DNA from: Buttiauxella brennerae ATCC 51605
GTDB lineage: Bacteria; Pseudomonadota; Gammaproteobacteria; Enterobacterales; Enterobacteriaceae
DNA length: 64,000 nucleotides
Assembly (NCBI RefSeq): GCF_001654925.1
Contig: NZ_LXER01000011.1
Coordinates: 346,454-410,453 of the forward strand
Reading direction: 5' to 3'
Part shown: piece by piece, positions 16,790 to 24,672 of the stretch
Layout: every line of letters starts with the position of its first letter
How positions within the stretch are numbered: the first letter of the stretch is position 1
Translations under genes and position numbers: made by a program
Notes under the pieces: generated by a model
Told to the model about the DNA's origin: nothing
Databases searched by the model: none
What the model saw: only the letters and a program-made list of their open reading frames with translations

Positions 16790-16842
16790 GCCGCACCTTT
16801 GCAGGATGTGCAAACGCTGCGCCAGTTGGGGACTACGCTTTA
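16790..16842 (+). repeat. 53-bp direct repeat, right copy (overlaps tam 3' end)
   Basis: Identical to 15147-15199. It runs on into TAG, so in the ancestral arrangement it was the real end of the araC-type gene, and it also contains the tam stop codon (16833-16835). An 11-bp inverted repeat (TTTGCACATCC at 16768-16778, GGATGTGCAAA at 16804-16814) spans the junction between island and repeat. Confidence 0.95.
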
Positions 16843-17594
16843 GTTTTTCGCGCCACAATAAACAGGCGTGGGAACAGCATCAGCACATTGCCATCGTGTC
16901 GCGGCGGATAGGCTTGTTGCAACAAATGGTGGTAACGCTCCAGAAATGCTTGTTGCTGAATGCTATCGAGCCCCGCGAGATAAGGCCGTAAGCCGGTTGA
17001 GCTTAACCATTCAATAATGGCTTTCGCTGACGGCATGACGTGGAAATAGGTGGTGCGCCAGATATCCACGCTGCAACCTGCCTGCGCGAGTAAGTCGTAA
17101 TAATGCTGTGCGGGCAGTAACGCTTCACGGCCGGAATCGGCATTTCCTAATTCAGCCGCCACCTGGCGCATCAGCGTGTGTGTTGGCTCTTGCCAGTTAT
17201 CCGGCATTTGTACCGCTAACACGCCATTTTCGGCCAGCTGCGCTGCAAGGTGCGGGAACAGAGCCGGGTGATCACTCAACCACTGCAACGACGCATTTGC
17301 GTAGATCACATCCTGTTTGACTGCGGGCTGCCACTGCGCGACGTCCGCCTGCTCAAACTGGCAATTCGGTAGCGCAGCACGCGCTTTTTCGAGCATCGCC
17401 GGGGAATTATCGACGCCCGTAACGGTCGCCCTTGCAAAAGCCTGGCGTAATAACGCCGTGCTGTTTCCGGGGCCACATCCCAAATCTGAAATATGCTGTG
17501 CACCAGGGTGTTGGATACGGGCGGCTAACTCAGCTGCCGGGCGCGTGCGTTCAGCTTCAAACTGCAAATAAAGTGCGGGGTTCCAGTCCTGCAT
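16833..17594 (-). CDS. tam: Trans-aconitate 2-methyltransferase
   Basis: The 253-residue protein aligns with E. coli Tam (252 aa) from start (DWNPALYLQFEAERTRPAAE) to end (FPRLFIVARKTK). It is a class I SAM-dependent methyltransferase with motif I DLGCGPGNS (about 38-46) and motif VQMPDNWQEPTH (about 125-136). It methylates trans-aconitate, an inhibitor of aconitase formed spontaneously from cis-aconitate, in the cytosol. Its last codons lie in the right copy of the 53-bp repeat and are intact. In E. coli it neighbours yneE, found 5 kb away here. Confidence 0.95.
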   Translation of the reverse strand: MQDWNPALYLQFEAERTRPAAELAARIQHPGAQHISDLGCGPGNSTALLRQAFARATVTGVDNSPAMLEKARAALPNCQFEQADVAQWQPAVKQDVIYANASLQWLSDHPALFPHLAAQLAENGVLAVQMPDNWQEPTHTLMRQVAAELGNADSGREALLPAQHYYDLLAQAGCSVDIWRTTYFHVMPSAKAIIEWLSSTGLRPYLAGLDSIQQQAFLERYHHLLQQAYPPRHDGNVLMLFPRLFIVARKTKA

Positions 17595-17712
17595 CGATTT
17601 CTCCTCAGGCTTAATGTTATCAGGCGTAGTGATGAATTAAGAATTTGTGCATGGTTTAGAATATGACAAATGAATGTAACGTAGTGGCTGACATCAGGTA
17701 AGGAAAACCGTT

Positions 17713-18732
17713 ATGAAAGTGACACGCAAACAGGAAAAAATCGTCCAACGCACACTTGAAGGCTGGCGACAGGAAGGGGTGATTGATGCGGCAGAACAGC
17801 AGCGGTTGCAACAAAACCTCTCGGTTCAGCTGTTTGACTGGCAGAGGATGAGCCGCTATGCCTTCTGGGTCGCGCTGGCCTGCGCCATTATCGCGATTGG
17901 CAGTCTGGTGGCCGATGAATACTTGATGGAGTTACTGTTTAATTTTGGCTACGTCACGCGCGCAATTATTCTTCTGCTGATCTCGTTAGCTTTTTATTTC
18001 TGGGGGTTTTATCGCCAGAAACAGACGCCTGATAAACGCTACAGCAATGAAGCTATTCTGTTCCTGGGCGTCTTATTCACCGCGCTATTTTTATGGCAGC
18101 TCGGCATGGCGCTGGATAATGGCAGTGGAAATGCAGCACCGCTATTGTTGTTCGGCTGTGTGATTTATGGCGTTATTGGTTATCTGGGCCGCTCGGGTCT
18201 TATCTGGATATTTTGCCTGCTGGCGTTGGGGAGCTACTTCGGCACATCGACAGGTTATGCCTCCGGTTGGGGCGCTTACTGGCTCGGTATGAATTACCCC
18301 ATTCGCTTTGTTTTATTTGGCGGAGTGTTACTCGCCGCGTGTTACTTACTTAAAAAACCTTTGCAGCAACGTAACGTATTTGCGGTCAGCAAAGCGATGG
18401 GGCTTCTGTATCTGTTTATTGCTTTGTGGATTTTGTCGATCTTTGGTAATTACGATTTTGATATCTGGCAAAGCGTGCGCCAGATTGAACTGCTGCACTG
18501 GTCGCTACTTTTTGCTCTGGCGGCAGGGGCGTGTATCTGGATAAGCCTGAAAACAGACGATGGTATGCTGCGCGGCTTCGGACTGACGTTCCTCGGAATT
18601 AACCTCTACACCCGTTATTTTGAGATGTTCTGGGACGGCACCAATAAAGTGATTTTCTTCCTGCTGCTGGCCATCTCGCTGGCGCTGGTTGGGCGCTACG
18701 CCGAGAAAATTTGGCGGTTAGGGGAAAAGTGA
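17713..18732 (+). CDS. DUF2157 domain membrane protein
   Basis: The 339-residue protein has a soluble N-terminal segment of about 45 residues (LEGWRQEGVIDAAEQQRLQQ) typical of DUF2157, then about ten transmembrane helices to the C-terminus. The family has no known function. It is a single-gene unit between tam and the GFA gene, with a bidirectional hairpin at its 3' end. Confidence 0.85.
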   Translation: MKVTRKQEKIVQRTLEGWRQEGVIDAAEQQRLQQNLSVQLFDWQRMSRYAFWVALACAIIAIGSLVADEYLMELLFNFGYVTRAIILLLISLAFYFWGFYRQKQTPDKRYSNEAILFLGVLFTALFLWQLGMALDNGSGNAAPLLLFGCVIYGVIGYLGRSGLIWIFCLLALGSYFGTSTGYASGWGAYWLGMNYPIRFVLFGGVLLAACYLLKKPLQQRNVFAVSKAMGLLYLFIALWILSIFGNYDFDIWQSVRQIELLHWSLLFALAAGACIWISLKTDDGMLRGFGLTFLGINLYTRYFEMFWDGTNKVIFFLLLAISLALVGRYAEKIWRLGEK

Positions 18733-18741
18733 TTTTCGCAG

Positions 18742-18767
18742 GGCGGGTAAGTACGGCCTTACCCGCC
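18742..18767. terminator. Bidirectional terminator hairpin
   Basis: A perfect 10-bp stem (GGCGGGTAAG, loop TACGGC, CTTACCCGCC) lies between the convergent DUF2157 and GFA genes. It can end transcripts from both sides. The flanking T-runs are short on each strand. Confidence 0.7.
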
Positions 18768-18782
18768 AACAAATCTTATCGC

Positions 18783-19190
18783 TTATTCAGGCGTATAAGT
18801 CAGATGCCCGGCCACGCCACCGCCGCCATCTTTCGGGTGGTTTACACCATCCATCACCGTGACGTTCGGGAAGTCGAAAGGTGAGACACCTTCAATGCAG
18901 GCGACATTCACGCCATATTGCTCAGGGTTAGACCGGCGCTGGTGGAAGGTATAAATTCCGCATACCGAACAGAAAAAATGCACCGCCGAGCCGGTGTTAA
19001 AACGGTATTCGGTCAGCTTATCTTTGCCTTTCGTTACCTCAATTCCGGAGAGCGGGGCAGAAACGGCAACCGCACCGCGCATACGGCAAAACGAACAATT
19101 ACAGCGGCGAATGGTATTGAAACCGTCGGTGAGTTCGACAGTAAAAGCCACGGCGCCACAGTGGCACTGGGCAGGCAATTTTTGGTTCAT
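18783..19190 (-). CDS. GFA-family zinc-binding protein
   Basis: The 135-residue protein carries the zinc ligands of the glutathione-dependent formaldehyde-activating (GFA/CENP-V) family: CHCG (about 9-12), CNCSFC (about 30-35) and CSVCG (about 74-78). Gfa was named for joining glutathione to formaldehyde, but many members have other or unknown roles, so I give only the family. Nearby genes give no further clue. Confidence 0.88.
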   Translation of the reverse strand: MNQKLPAQCHCGAVAFTVELTDGFNTIRRCNCSFCRMRGAVAVSAPLSGIEVTKGKDKLTEYRFNTGSAVHFFCSVCGIYTFHQRRSNPEQYGVNVACIEGVSPFDFPNVTVMDGVNHPKDGGGGVAGHLTYTPE

Positions 19191-19327
19191 AACAGCCTCA
19201 TTGCAGGTTTACGTTCTCATCATCTTAGTGTGAAACGCCCACTTGTCATTACCATGAGGCTGTCTTTTCGCGCCATCTTTTGCGAGGATAGCGCGAAATT
19301 TCAGAGTTTACGGAAAAGGGTAACAAA

Positions 19328-19621
19328 ATGGCTAAGCATCCTACGGGCAAGTACCTGCGTGCGCCGATCGTCTTCAACGACAAAGATCTGTTGGTTTATG
19401 TTGTGCGTGGTTCAAAAATTGAAGACATGCCAGCAGACGAAGATGAAGATTATCCAGGTGATATGCAGATGCTGATGCCGCAGCTGTCCAAAGATTTCGA
19501 TACTGAATTAAACGAAACGCTGGAAGAGTGCGGGTCGGGTGATGTGATTGTCTTTATGTGCACCACGGATATGATTTTTGAGTACGGTTACTCGAAGATT
19601 AAAGCCATGCGCAGCGCGTAA
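19328..19621 (+). CDS. Small acidic protein of unknown function
   Basis: A 97-residue protein that I do not recognise. It is acidic in the middle (MPADEDEDYPGDMQ) and has no signal peptide or membrane helix, so it is probably cytosolic. An AAAAGGG ribosome site precedes the ATG and a strong terminator follows the stop, so it appears to be a genuine single-gene transcription unit. Its codon use is like that of the neighbours. Confidence 0.75.
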   Translation: MAKHPTGKYLRAPIVFNDKDLLVYVVRGSKIEDMPADEDEDYPGDMQMLMPQLSKDFDTELNETLEECGSGDVIVFMCTTDMIFEYGYSKIKAMRSA

Positions 19622-19641
19622 TTAGCGCCTGTTTGAAAAGC

Positions 19642-19667
19642 AAACCCCGGCGTTAAAACCGGGGTTT
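19642..19667. terminator. Rho-independent terminator
   Basis: A perfect 9-bp stem (AAACCCCGG, loop CGTTAAAA, CCGGGGTTT) lies between the acidic protein gene and the convergent RcnB-like gene. The AAA/TTT ends of the stem allow function on both strands. Confidence 0.85.
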
Positions 19668-19689
19668 GTTCTGTCTATTCGCCAGACTA

Positions 19690-20052
19690 TTAGTGCCCGT
19701 AAAAAATCTCGCCTTTCATGGCACGCAAAATCTTCCCTTCTGCGTCGGTAATCAACACGTAGTTCCCGCCCATATATGTCCAGTGGCTTCCTGCTTCTGG
19801 AGCTGGCAGGTGTCTGATTTGCCAGGCGTCTATCTGGTAAGGCTTCGTGCGGTACAAATCTGGCACGATGTCGCCAATTTTAAATGGCTTGTAATCGGCA
19901 TGAAATTCTTGAATTTCAAACGAAGAGGTTGGCTGTGCAGCGGCTGGAGCCGGTGCGGCAACAGGCGCATCTGCTGCCTGCGCAGTCATCGCCATTGGTA
20001 AAGAACCGGCCATCAGGGCCGCAGAAAAAACAATTACTTTCAATTTACGCAT
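19690..20052 (-). CDS. RcnB-family periplasmic protein
   Basis: With the start at 20052, preceded by GGAGAAG, the protein has 120 residues. A Sec signal peptide (about 1-26, ending MAMTAQAA) is followed by an Ala/Pro-rich linker. The RcnB-type domain matches E. coli RcnB well (FKIGDIVPDLYRT, WQIRHLPAPEAGSHWTYMGG, ending GEIFYGH). RcnB is a periplasmic protein linked to nickel/cobalt export by RcnA, but other paralogues are of unknown role. No rcnA or rcnR is near, so a metal role is not proven here. Confidence 0.85.
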   Translation of the reverse strand: MRKLKVIVFSAALMAGSLPMAMTAQAADAPVAAPAPAAAQPTSSFEIQEFHADYKPFKIGDIVPDLYRTKPYQIDAWQIRHLPAPEAGSHWTYMGGNYVLITDAEGKILRAMKGEIFYGH

Positions 20053-20105
20053 ATCTTCTCCAGATACTTTCATCTGCTGACTTTTAAATAATGCCGTTAT
20101 CTCTA

Positions 20106-21140
20106 TCACGTTGTTTCGTGTGAGGTAATCAATTTTTCGTTACCTGACGTAAATGTCTTGCGGTAGGCGGCGGGGGTAGTGGATAGCCTGGTGCGAAAAT
20201 GATGGCGCAAAGTGGCTGCACTACCAAAGCCAACACGCTCGGCAATTTCATCAACGGACAACGTGCTGCCTTCCAGTAAATCACGGCAGCGCGTCAGGCG
20301 CATGTTCAGCAGCCAGCGTGCCGGAGTCGTACCCGTTGCCGCAGAAAATCGCCGTAAGAAAGTGCGTGGGCTCATACCCGTAAACGCAGCGAGCGACGCT
20401 ACCGAGTGTTCGCAGGCCAGATGGGTTTGCAAATAATCGAACAGTGGGCTGAGGCGTTTGCTTTCATAAGCAACCGGAACGGGTTGTTCGATAAACTGCG
20501 CCTGGCCTCCCACGCGATGGGGCGGTACAACCAGCCTGCGGGCCACGCTATTTGCCGCCGCCTGGCCATAATCACGCCGGACTAAGTGCAAACTCAAATC
20601 GATCCCCGCGGCACTCCCCGCAGAAGTCAGTACCGAACCGTTATCGATATAAAGGACATCCGGCATGACCTGAATTTCAGGGTAACGTTGTTGCAGTATT
20701 TCGGTATAACGCCAGTGGGTAGAAGCCTGCAAACCGTTCAACAATCCGCTGGCTGCCAGCACAAAGACACCGGAACAAATCGACATTATCCGCGCGCCAC
20801 GTGAATGCGCGGTGCGTAATGCTTCGCAAAGCTTGGGCGGAACGGCTTCATCAGCGCCACGCCAGCCAGGCACAATTATGGTGCCGGCTCGTGCCAGCAG
20901 ATCAAGCCCGCCATCAACCGCCAGACGGATCCCACCGGTTGCGCGCAGATGACCGGGCTCAATACCCGCTACCGCAAATCGATACCAGTTATCGCCCATT
21001 TCCGTGCGTGGCAGACCAAACACTTCCACAGCCACGCCAAATTCGAAGGTACACAGGCCGTCATACGCCAGCACCACAACAAGAGGGTTTTGCAAAGGTG
21101 TATCCCGAACGATTGTCATGATCTTCACGTTATCTGTCAT
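20106..21140 (-). CDS. GlxA-family AraC-type regulator with DJ-1/PfpI domain
   Basis: The 344-residue protein has an N-terminal DJ-1/PfpI-like domain (about 20-190; VVVLAYDGLCTFEFGVAVEV, with the nucleophile-elbow-like IMSICSGVFVLAASG) joined to a C-terminal AraC helix-turn-helix pair (VASLAAFTGMSPRTFLRRFS, VDEIAERVGFGSAATLRHHF). Such GlxA/FtrA-like activators sense small metabolites or stress through the first domain. I took the ATG at 21140; the longer reading begins at TTG and another ATG lies at 21119. It is divergent from the rhodanese gene, probably its target. Confidence 0.9.
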   Translation of the reverse strand: MTDNVKIMTIVRDTPLQNPLVVVLAYDGLCTFEFGVAVEVFGLPRTEMGDNWYRFAVAGIEPGHLRATGGIRLAVDGGLDLLARAGTIIVPGWRGADEAVPPKLCEALRTAHSRGARIMSICSGVFVLAASGLLNGLQASTHWRYTEILQQRYPEIQVMPDVLYIDNGSVLTSAGSAAGIDLSLHLVRRDYGQAAANSVARRLVVPPHRVGGQAQFIEQPVPVAYESKRLSPLFDYLQTHLACEHSVASLAAFTGMSPRTFLRRFSAATGTTPARWLLNMRLTRCRDLLEGSTLSVDEIAERVGFGSAATLRHHFRTRLSTTPAAYRKTFTSGNEKLITSHETT

Positions 21141-21207
21141 TTCTGCCAAACGTCAAGTCACGCTTAGCACTCTATAGTAATAACTCACCAACATGAGGAG
21201 CACTTCG

Positions 21208-21597
21208 ATGAGTTATGTCACTGATTATCCGGCCGCCGCCCCAGAAATCGCCGCCGCTCATTTTCTCCAGCGCCTGTGTCTTGAGACAGACTGCGATGAC
21301 GTTCATAGCGCGATAAAAGACGAAGATATGGATTTTGTCCTGCTGCATGTTGTCGGCTCCCCGGAGGCATTTGCCCGCCGCCATATTCCAGGCGCGTTGC
21401 ATTTACGGCATCGCGAAATGTCGGCGGAGCGCATGGCGCAATGGCCAGCGGACACATTGTTTGTGGTGTACTGCGCCGGGCCGCATTGCAACGGTGCGGA
21501 TCGTGCCGCACTTAAGCTGTCGCGCCTGGGCCGCCCGGTAAAAATTATGATTGGTGGTATTACCGGTTGGGCAGACGAAGGGTTTAGCTTTGCCTGA
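21208..21597 (+). CDS. Single-domain rhodanese-like protein
   Basis: The 129-residue protein is one rhodanese domain: DEDMDFVLLHVVGSPEAFAR, then HIPGALHLRHREMSAERMAQ, and the active-site loop VYCAGPHCNGADRA with Cys at about 92. Rhodaneses transfer sulfane sulfur. The C-A-G-P-H-C-N loop is typical of small cytosolic members. The ATG at 21208 follows a GAGGAG ribosome site and is preferred over 21193. The divergent GlxA-like gene makes a regulator/target pair likely. Confidence 0.88.
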   Translation: MSYVTDYPAAAPEIAAAHFLQRLCLETDCDDVHSAIKDEDMDFVLLHVVGSPEAFARRHIPGALHLRHREMSAERMAQWPADTLFVVYCAGPHCNGADRAALKLSRLGRPVKIMIGGITGWADEGFSFA

Positions 21598-21675
21598 GCC
21601 GTAAATTCGCTATCCGCAAGGCGTTAAGTGAGTGTAATCTTGCCCACACTTTTGTGATTAATATGGGAAGTAACA

Positions 21676-22179
21676 ATGTCGATTTATAGCGAAACCAATG
21701 CGCAGTTCATCCTCGGTTTAAACAATTTGTCTGCGATCCTGGATAAAGCCGCGGCCTGGGCGAAAGAGAACGGTAAAACAGAAGAGAGCCTGCTGACTGC
21801 ATCACTGGCGGAAGATATGTATCCGCTGGTGCGCCAGGTGCAAATCACCACCGATATGGCGAAACGTGCCATTGCTCGCCTGGCAGGTGTTGATGCACCG
21901 GTCATGGAAGATAACGAAACGACGATTGCTCAGCTTCAGGCGCGTATCAACGCCACGGCTGAGTTCATGAAAGGCATTACCGATGCGCAACTGGACGGCG
22001 ACGATGAGCGCCCAATCGTGGTGATGGCTCGCGAGCACGAACTGCGTTTCACCGCCCGCAACTACGTCTACAAATTTGCGACGCCGAACTTCTATTTCCA
22101 TTTCACCACCGCCTACGACATCTTGCGTCAGGCGGGTGTGCCATTGGGTAAGCGTGATTTTGTCGGCCCAATCTTCTAA
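21676..22179 (+). CDS. DUF1993 family protein
   Basis: The 167-residue cytosolic protein matches the DUF1993 family (opening MSIYSETNAQFILGLNNLSA, later LTARNYVYKF-like FTARNYVYKFATPNFYFHFT with conserved histidines). The fold is related to DinB-type four-helix bundles. The function is unknown. A TGGGAAG ribosome site precedes the start. An ERIC element follows directly. Confidence 0.85.
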   Translation: MSIYSETNAQFILGLNNLSAILDKAAAWAKENGKTEESLLTASLAEDMYPLVRQVQITTDMAKRAIARLAGVDAPVMEDNETTIAQLQARINATAEFMKGITDAQLDGDDERPIVVMAREHELRFTARNYVYKFATPNFYFHFTTAYDILRQAGVPLGKRDFVGPIF

Positions 22180-22189
22180 GCCGCTTTAC

Positions 22190-22310
22190 CCGTCATACTT
22201 CAAGCTGCAGGGGTGTTGGCTGCACTCGCAAACCCCAGTCACTTACTCAAGTAAGCTCCTGGGGATTTGTTCCCTTGCCGCCTACCTGCAACTTGAATTA
22301 TTTAGGGTAT
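22190..22310. repeat. ERIC (enterobacterial repetitive intergenic consensus) element
   Basis: The sequence matches the ERIC consensus along its length: CGTCATACTTCAAGCTGCA at the left, the central inverted pair AACCCCAGTCACTTACT / AGTAAGCTCCTGGGGATT and TGCAACTTGAATTATTTAGG at the right. ERIC elements are about 127-bp imperfect palindromes found in Enterobacterales. Being transcribed, it may affect stability of the DUF1993 mRNA. Confidence 0.95.
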
Positions 22311-22329
22311 GCATGAATAAATAGTGCGC

Positions 22330-23247
22330 CTAGCTCAGCCGATAATGGCGGTTCGGGCGCAATTTCTCAGGCAACTCTTCACTCCCATCCATATCGTGTA
22401 AATCGCGCTCAATAATAGTGCAGATGGCATCCAGCGGCAGGTCATTGTCTTCAGTGCCAAACGGCTCTTCCAGCTCTTCTGCCAGCGTATCGAGCGAAAT
22501 AAACGTATACGAGACAAATACCGATAAGAACGGCGTCATGTAATGCAGGTCAGTCACCAGGGCAAACGGCAGCATGATGCAAAACAGGTAAACTGTGCGG
22601 TGCAAAATCAGCGTGTAGGCGAATGGTAATGGCGTGCTGGCAATGCGCTCACAGCCTCCGGCAACGGCCGACAGATCGTTAAGATGGTGATTCAGACTGC
22701 TCCACACCACGTCAGAAATCAGGCCCTGTTTGCGCTTATCGGCTAACCAATCGCCCATCAGCAACAAGATGCGGTTGCACGGCGCGTGGCTTTTGACCAC
22801 CCACTGTAAATCATCATGTGACAGGTATTTCTTGAGCGTTTCTTCTACCGGGCGTTTACGCAGCGTCAGCCGCAAGGCATGGCAAAACGCGACCTGCAAA
22901 TTCATGAACGTTTCAATCTGGTCTTTATTGTCGCCCAGCAGACTTTTTGTCTCGCGTAAAAACGAACGCTGAGTAATCGCCAGTTGCCCCCACAACGTGC
23001 GAGCCTCGTTAAAGCGGGCATAACAGACGCTATTTCTGAACCCCAAAAAAATCGCAATCGCCACGCCAAGAATACTAAAGGGCGCAATGGTGAGTTTCAG
23101 GCCGAGCGTTTCATACCAGGGAAGAAAGAAGATAACGCTTATCGAGAGTGCAACATTCAACAGCAGGCGTGAGTAGATTTTTTGTAAAACTGAACCGTGC
23201 CAGACGAATAAGCGGATAAACCAGTGTTGCTGCGGGCGAACAATCAT
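22330..23247 (-). CDS. yneE: Bestrophin-family channel YneE
   Basis: With the ATG at 23247 the protein has 305 residues and matches E. coli YneE throughout (MIVRPQQHWFIRLFVWHGSV, APFSILGVAIAIFLGFRN, TLILHRTVYLFCIMLPFALV, ending RHYRLS). Bacterial bestrophins are inner-membrane pentameric ion channels; the Klebsiella homologue conducts monovalent cations. The longer reading starts at TTG and lacks a better ribosome site. It neighbours tam in E. coli, so this part keeps the ancestral backbone order with genes added between. Confidence 0.93.
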   Translation of the reverse strand: MIVRPQQHWFIRLFVWHGSVLQKIYSRLLLNVALSISVIFFLPWYETLGLKLTIAPFSILGVAIAIFLGFRNSVCYARFNEARTLWGQLAITQRSFLRETKSLLGDNKDQIETFMNLQVAFCHALRLTLRKRPVEETLKKYLSHDDLQWVVKSHAPCNRILLLMGDWLADKRKQGLISDVVWSSLNHHLNDLSAVAGGCERIASTPLPFAYTLILHRTVYLFCIMLPFALVTDLHYMTPFLSVFVSYTFISLDTLAEELEEPFGTEDNDLPLDAICTIIERDLHDMDGSEELPEKLRPNRHYRLS

Positions 23248-23409
23248 AATGAGGAGGCTCAAAAACAGGACGTCACATTTAACGGCAAACTGTGACGCAG
23301 ATCAACTTACAATTCACATCGCTTTAACAACATGAATTATTTTCAACAACCATGAAAGATCTTCGTTTGTTCTCATGTGCGGCATCTGCCATTCTCAATT
23401 ACACAATAT

Positions 23410-23425
23410 AGCCGTCCAGATGGCT
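23410..23425. promoter_or_regulatory. Candidate MetJ operator (two met boxes)
   Basis: AGCCGTCC followed directly by AGATGGCT gives two tandem 8-bp met boxes, each 6/8 to AGACGTCT, 62 bp before the MetE-like gene. Tandem boxes of this quality are typical of MetJ targets. It would place the gene under methionine/SAM repression, which fits the product family. Confidence 0.5.
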
Positions 23426-23487
23426 AAATATTCAAATAATGAATTATCACCTTGCTAAATTAGTTAGTCGGGCAGCGGAGAAAACAC

Positions 23488-24600
23488 ATGCCACAATCCA
23501 CATCACATCGCGCTCCATTCCGTGCCGACATCGTCGGGAGTTTTTTACGTCCAGCCACCATCAAAAACGCGCGCCTTGCGTTTGCCGCCGGGGAGATTGA
23601 CGCCAGCCAGTTACGCAAAGTTGAAGACGACGCCATTCGCGCTTCGGTCGAGCAGCAATGCGCCTGTGGCCTGCATGTGGTTACCGATGGCGAGTTTCGC
23701 CGCGCCTGGTGGCACTTTGACTTTTTTGACGGGCTGCAAGGCGTTGAGCGTTATGAGTCAGAGCAGGGCATTCAGTTCAACGGCGTGCAGACCAAAGCGC
23801 ACAGCGTGCGTGTGGTGGGCAAACTGGGGTTTGGTTCGCACCCGATGCTGGAAGATTTCCGCTACCTGAAAAGCATCAGTGGCGATGCCGTGCCGAAAAT
23901 GACGATCCCAAGCCCGAGCGTGCTGCATTTCCGTGGTGGCCGTAACGCAATCGACAGCACGGTTTACCCTGATTTAAACGATTATTTCGACGACCTCGCC
24001 ACCACCTGGCGTGATGCGATTCAGGCGTTTTATGCCGCCGGTTGCCGCTATCTGCAACTTGATGACACCGTGTGGGCGTATTTATGCTCCGACGCGCAGC
24101 GTAATGAGATCCGTGAGCGTGGTGATGACCCGGACCAGCTGGCACAGATTTATGCGCAGGTACTGAATAAAGCGCTGGCAGGGAAACCGGACGATTTGGT
24201 TATCGGCCTGCATGTTTGCCGCGGTAATTTCCGCTCAACGTGGATTTCTGAAGGCGGTTACGAGCCGGTCGCCGAAGTGCTGTTCGGCACGGTTAACGTC
24301 GATGCATTCTTCCTCGAATACGACAACGACCGCTCGGGTGATTTTGCGCCGCTGCGCTTTGTGCGCCCGGGTCATCAACAGGTCGTTCTGGGGTTAATCA
24401 CCACGAAGAATGGCGAACTGGAAAACCCACAGCAGATTCAGGACAGAATTAACGAAGCGGCAAAATATGTCGATATCAACCAAATTTGCCTGAGCCCGCA
24501 GTGTGGTTTTGCGTCAACAGAAGAGGGCAACAGCCTGACGCCAGAGCAGCAGTGGGACAAAGTCCGCCTGGTGACGGAACTTGCCGAAAAGGTTTGGTAA
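23488..24600 (+). CDS. MetE C-terminal-like (cobalamin-independent) methyltransferase
   Basis: The 370-residue protein corresponds to the catalytic C-terminal half of cobalamin-independent methionine synthase, as in the short YxjG/YxjH-type proteins. Zinc and homocysteine ligands are visible: His and Cys in GLHVCRGNF (about 243-245), Glu in FLEYDND (about 268) and Cys in LSPQCGF (about 337). Short members transfer a methyl group to homocysteine or related thiols from donors other than full-length MetE's folate. The met boxes upstream support a role in methionine supply. The gene ends at a REP-like hairpin. Confidence 0.9.
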   Translation: MPQSTSHRAPFRADIVGSFLRPATIKNARLAFAAGEIDASQLRKVEDDAIRASVEQQCACGLHVVTDGEFRRAWWHFDFFDGLQGVERYESEQGIQFNGVQTKAHSVRVVGKLGFGSHPMLEDFRYLKSISGDAVPKMTIPSPSVLHFRGGRNAIDSTVYPDLNDYFDDLATTWRDAIQAFYAAGCRYLQLDDTVWAYLCSDAQRNEIRERGDDPDQLAQIYAQVLNKALAGKPDDLVIGLHVCRGNFRSTWISEGGYEPVAEVLFGTVNVDAFFLEYDNDRSGDFAPLRFVRPGHQQVVLGLITTKNGELENPQQIQDRINEAAKYVDINQICLSPQCGFASTEEGNSLTPEQQWDKVRLVTELAEKVW

Positions 24601-24610
24601 AACGGTGGTT

Positions 24611-24642
24611 GTGTCGGATGTCGCTGGCGCGGCATTCGACAC
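24611..24642. repeat. REP-like palindrome after the MetE-like gene
   Basis: GTGTCGGATG and CATTCGACAC form a near-perfect hairpin. The TGTCGGATGTCGCT part also opens the units at 31483 and 46011, so it belongs to the dispersed repeat family of this genome. It lies 10 bp after the stop and may act as the terminator. Confidence 0.75.
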
Positions 24643-24672
24643 CATTACTACATCTTACAGTCAGCTATGAGC

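Larger units (their letters stand above)
15200..16842. mobile_element. Type VI secretion cargo island between direct repeats
   Basis: About 1.64 kb is inserted between the araC-type gene and tam. It carries, on the minus strand, hcp, a Tlde1-like effector and an immunity candidate, plus a short non-coding remnant. The perfect 53-bp repeat at its ends shows that the segment is an addition. If the segment between the repeats is removed, the AraC gene would end in TAG at 16843 and overlap the tam stop by 11 bp. No integrase or transposase is inside, so the mobiliser must have acted in trans or been lost. Confidence 0.7.
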
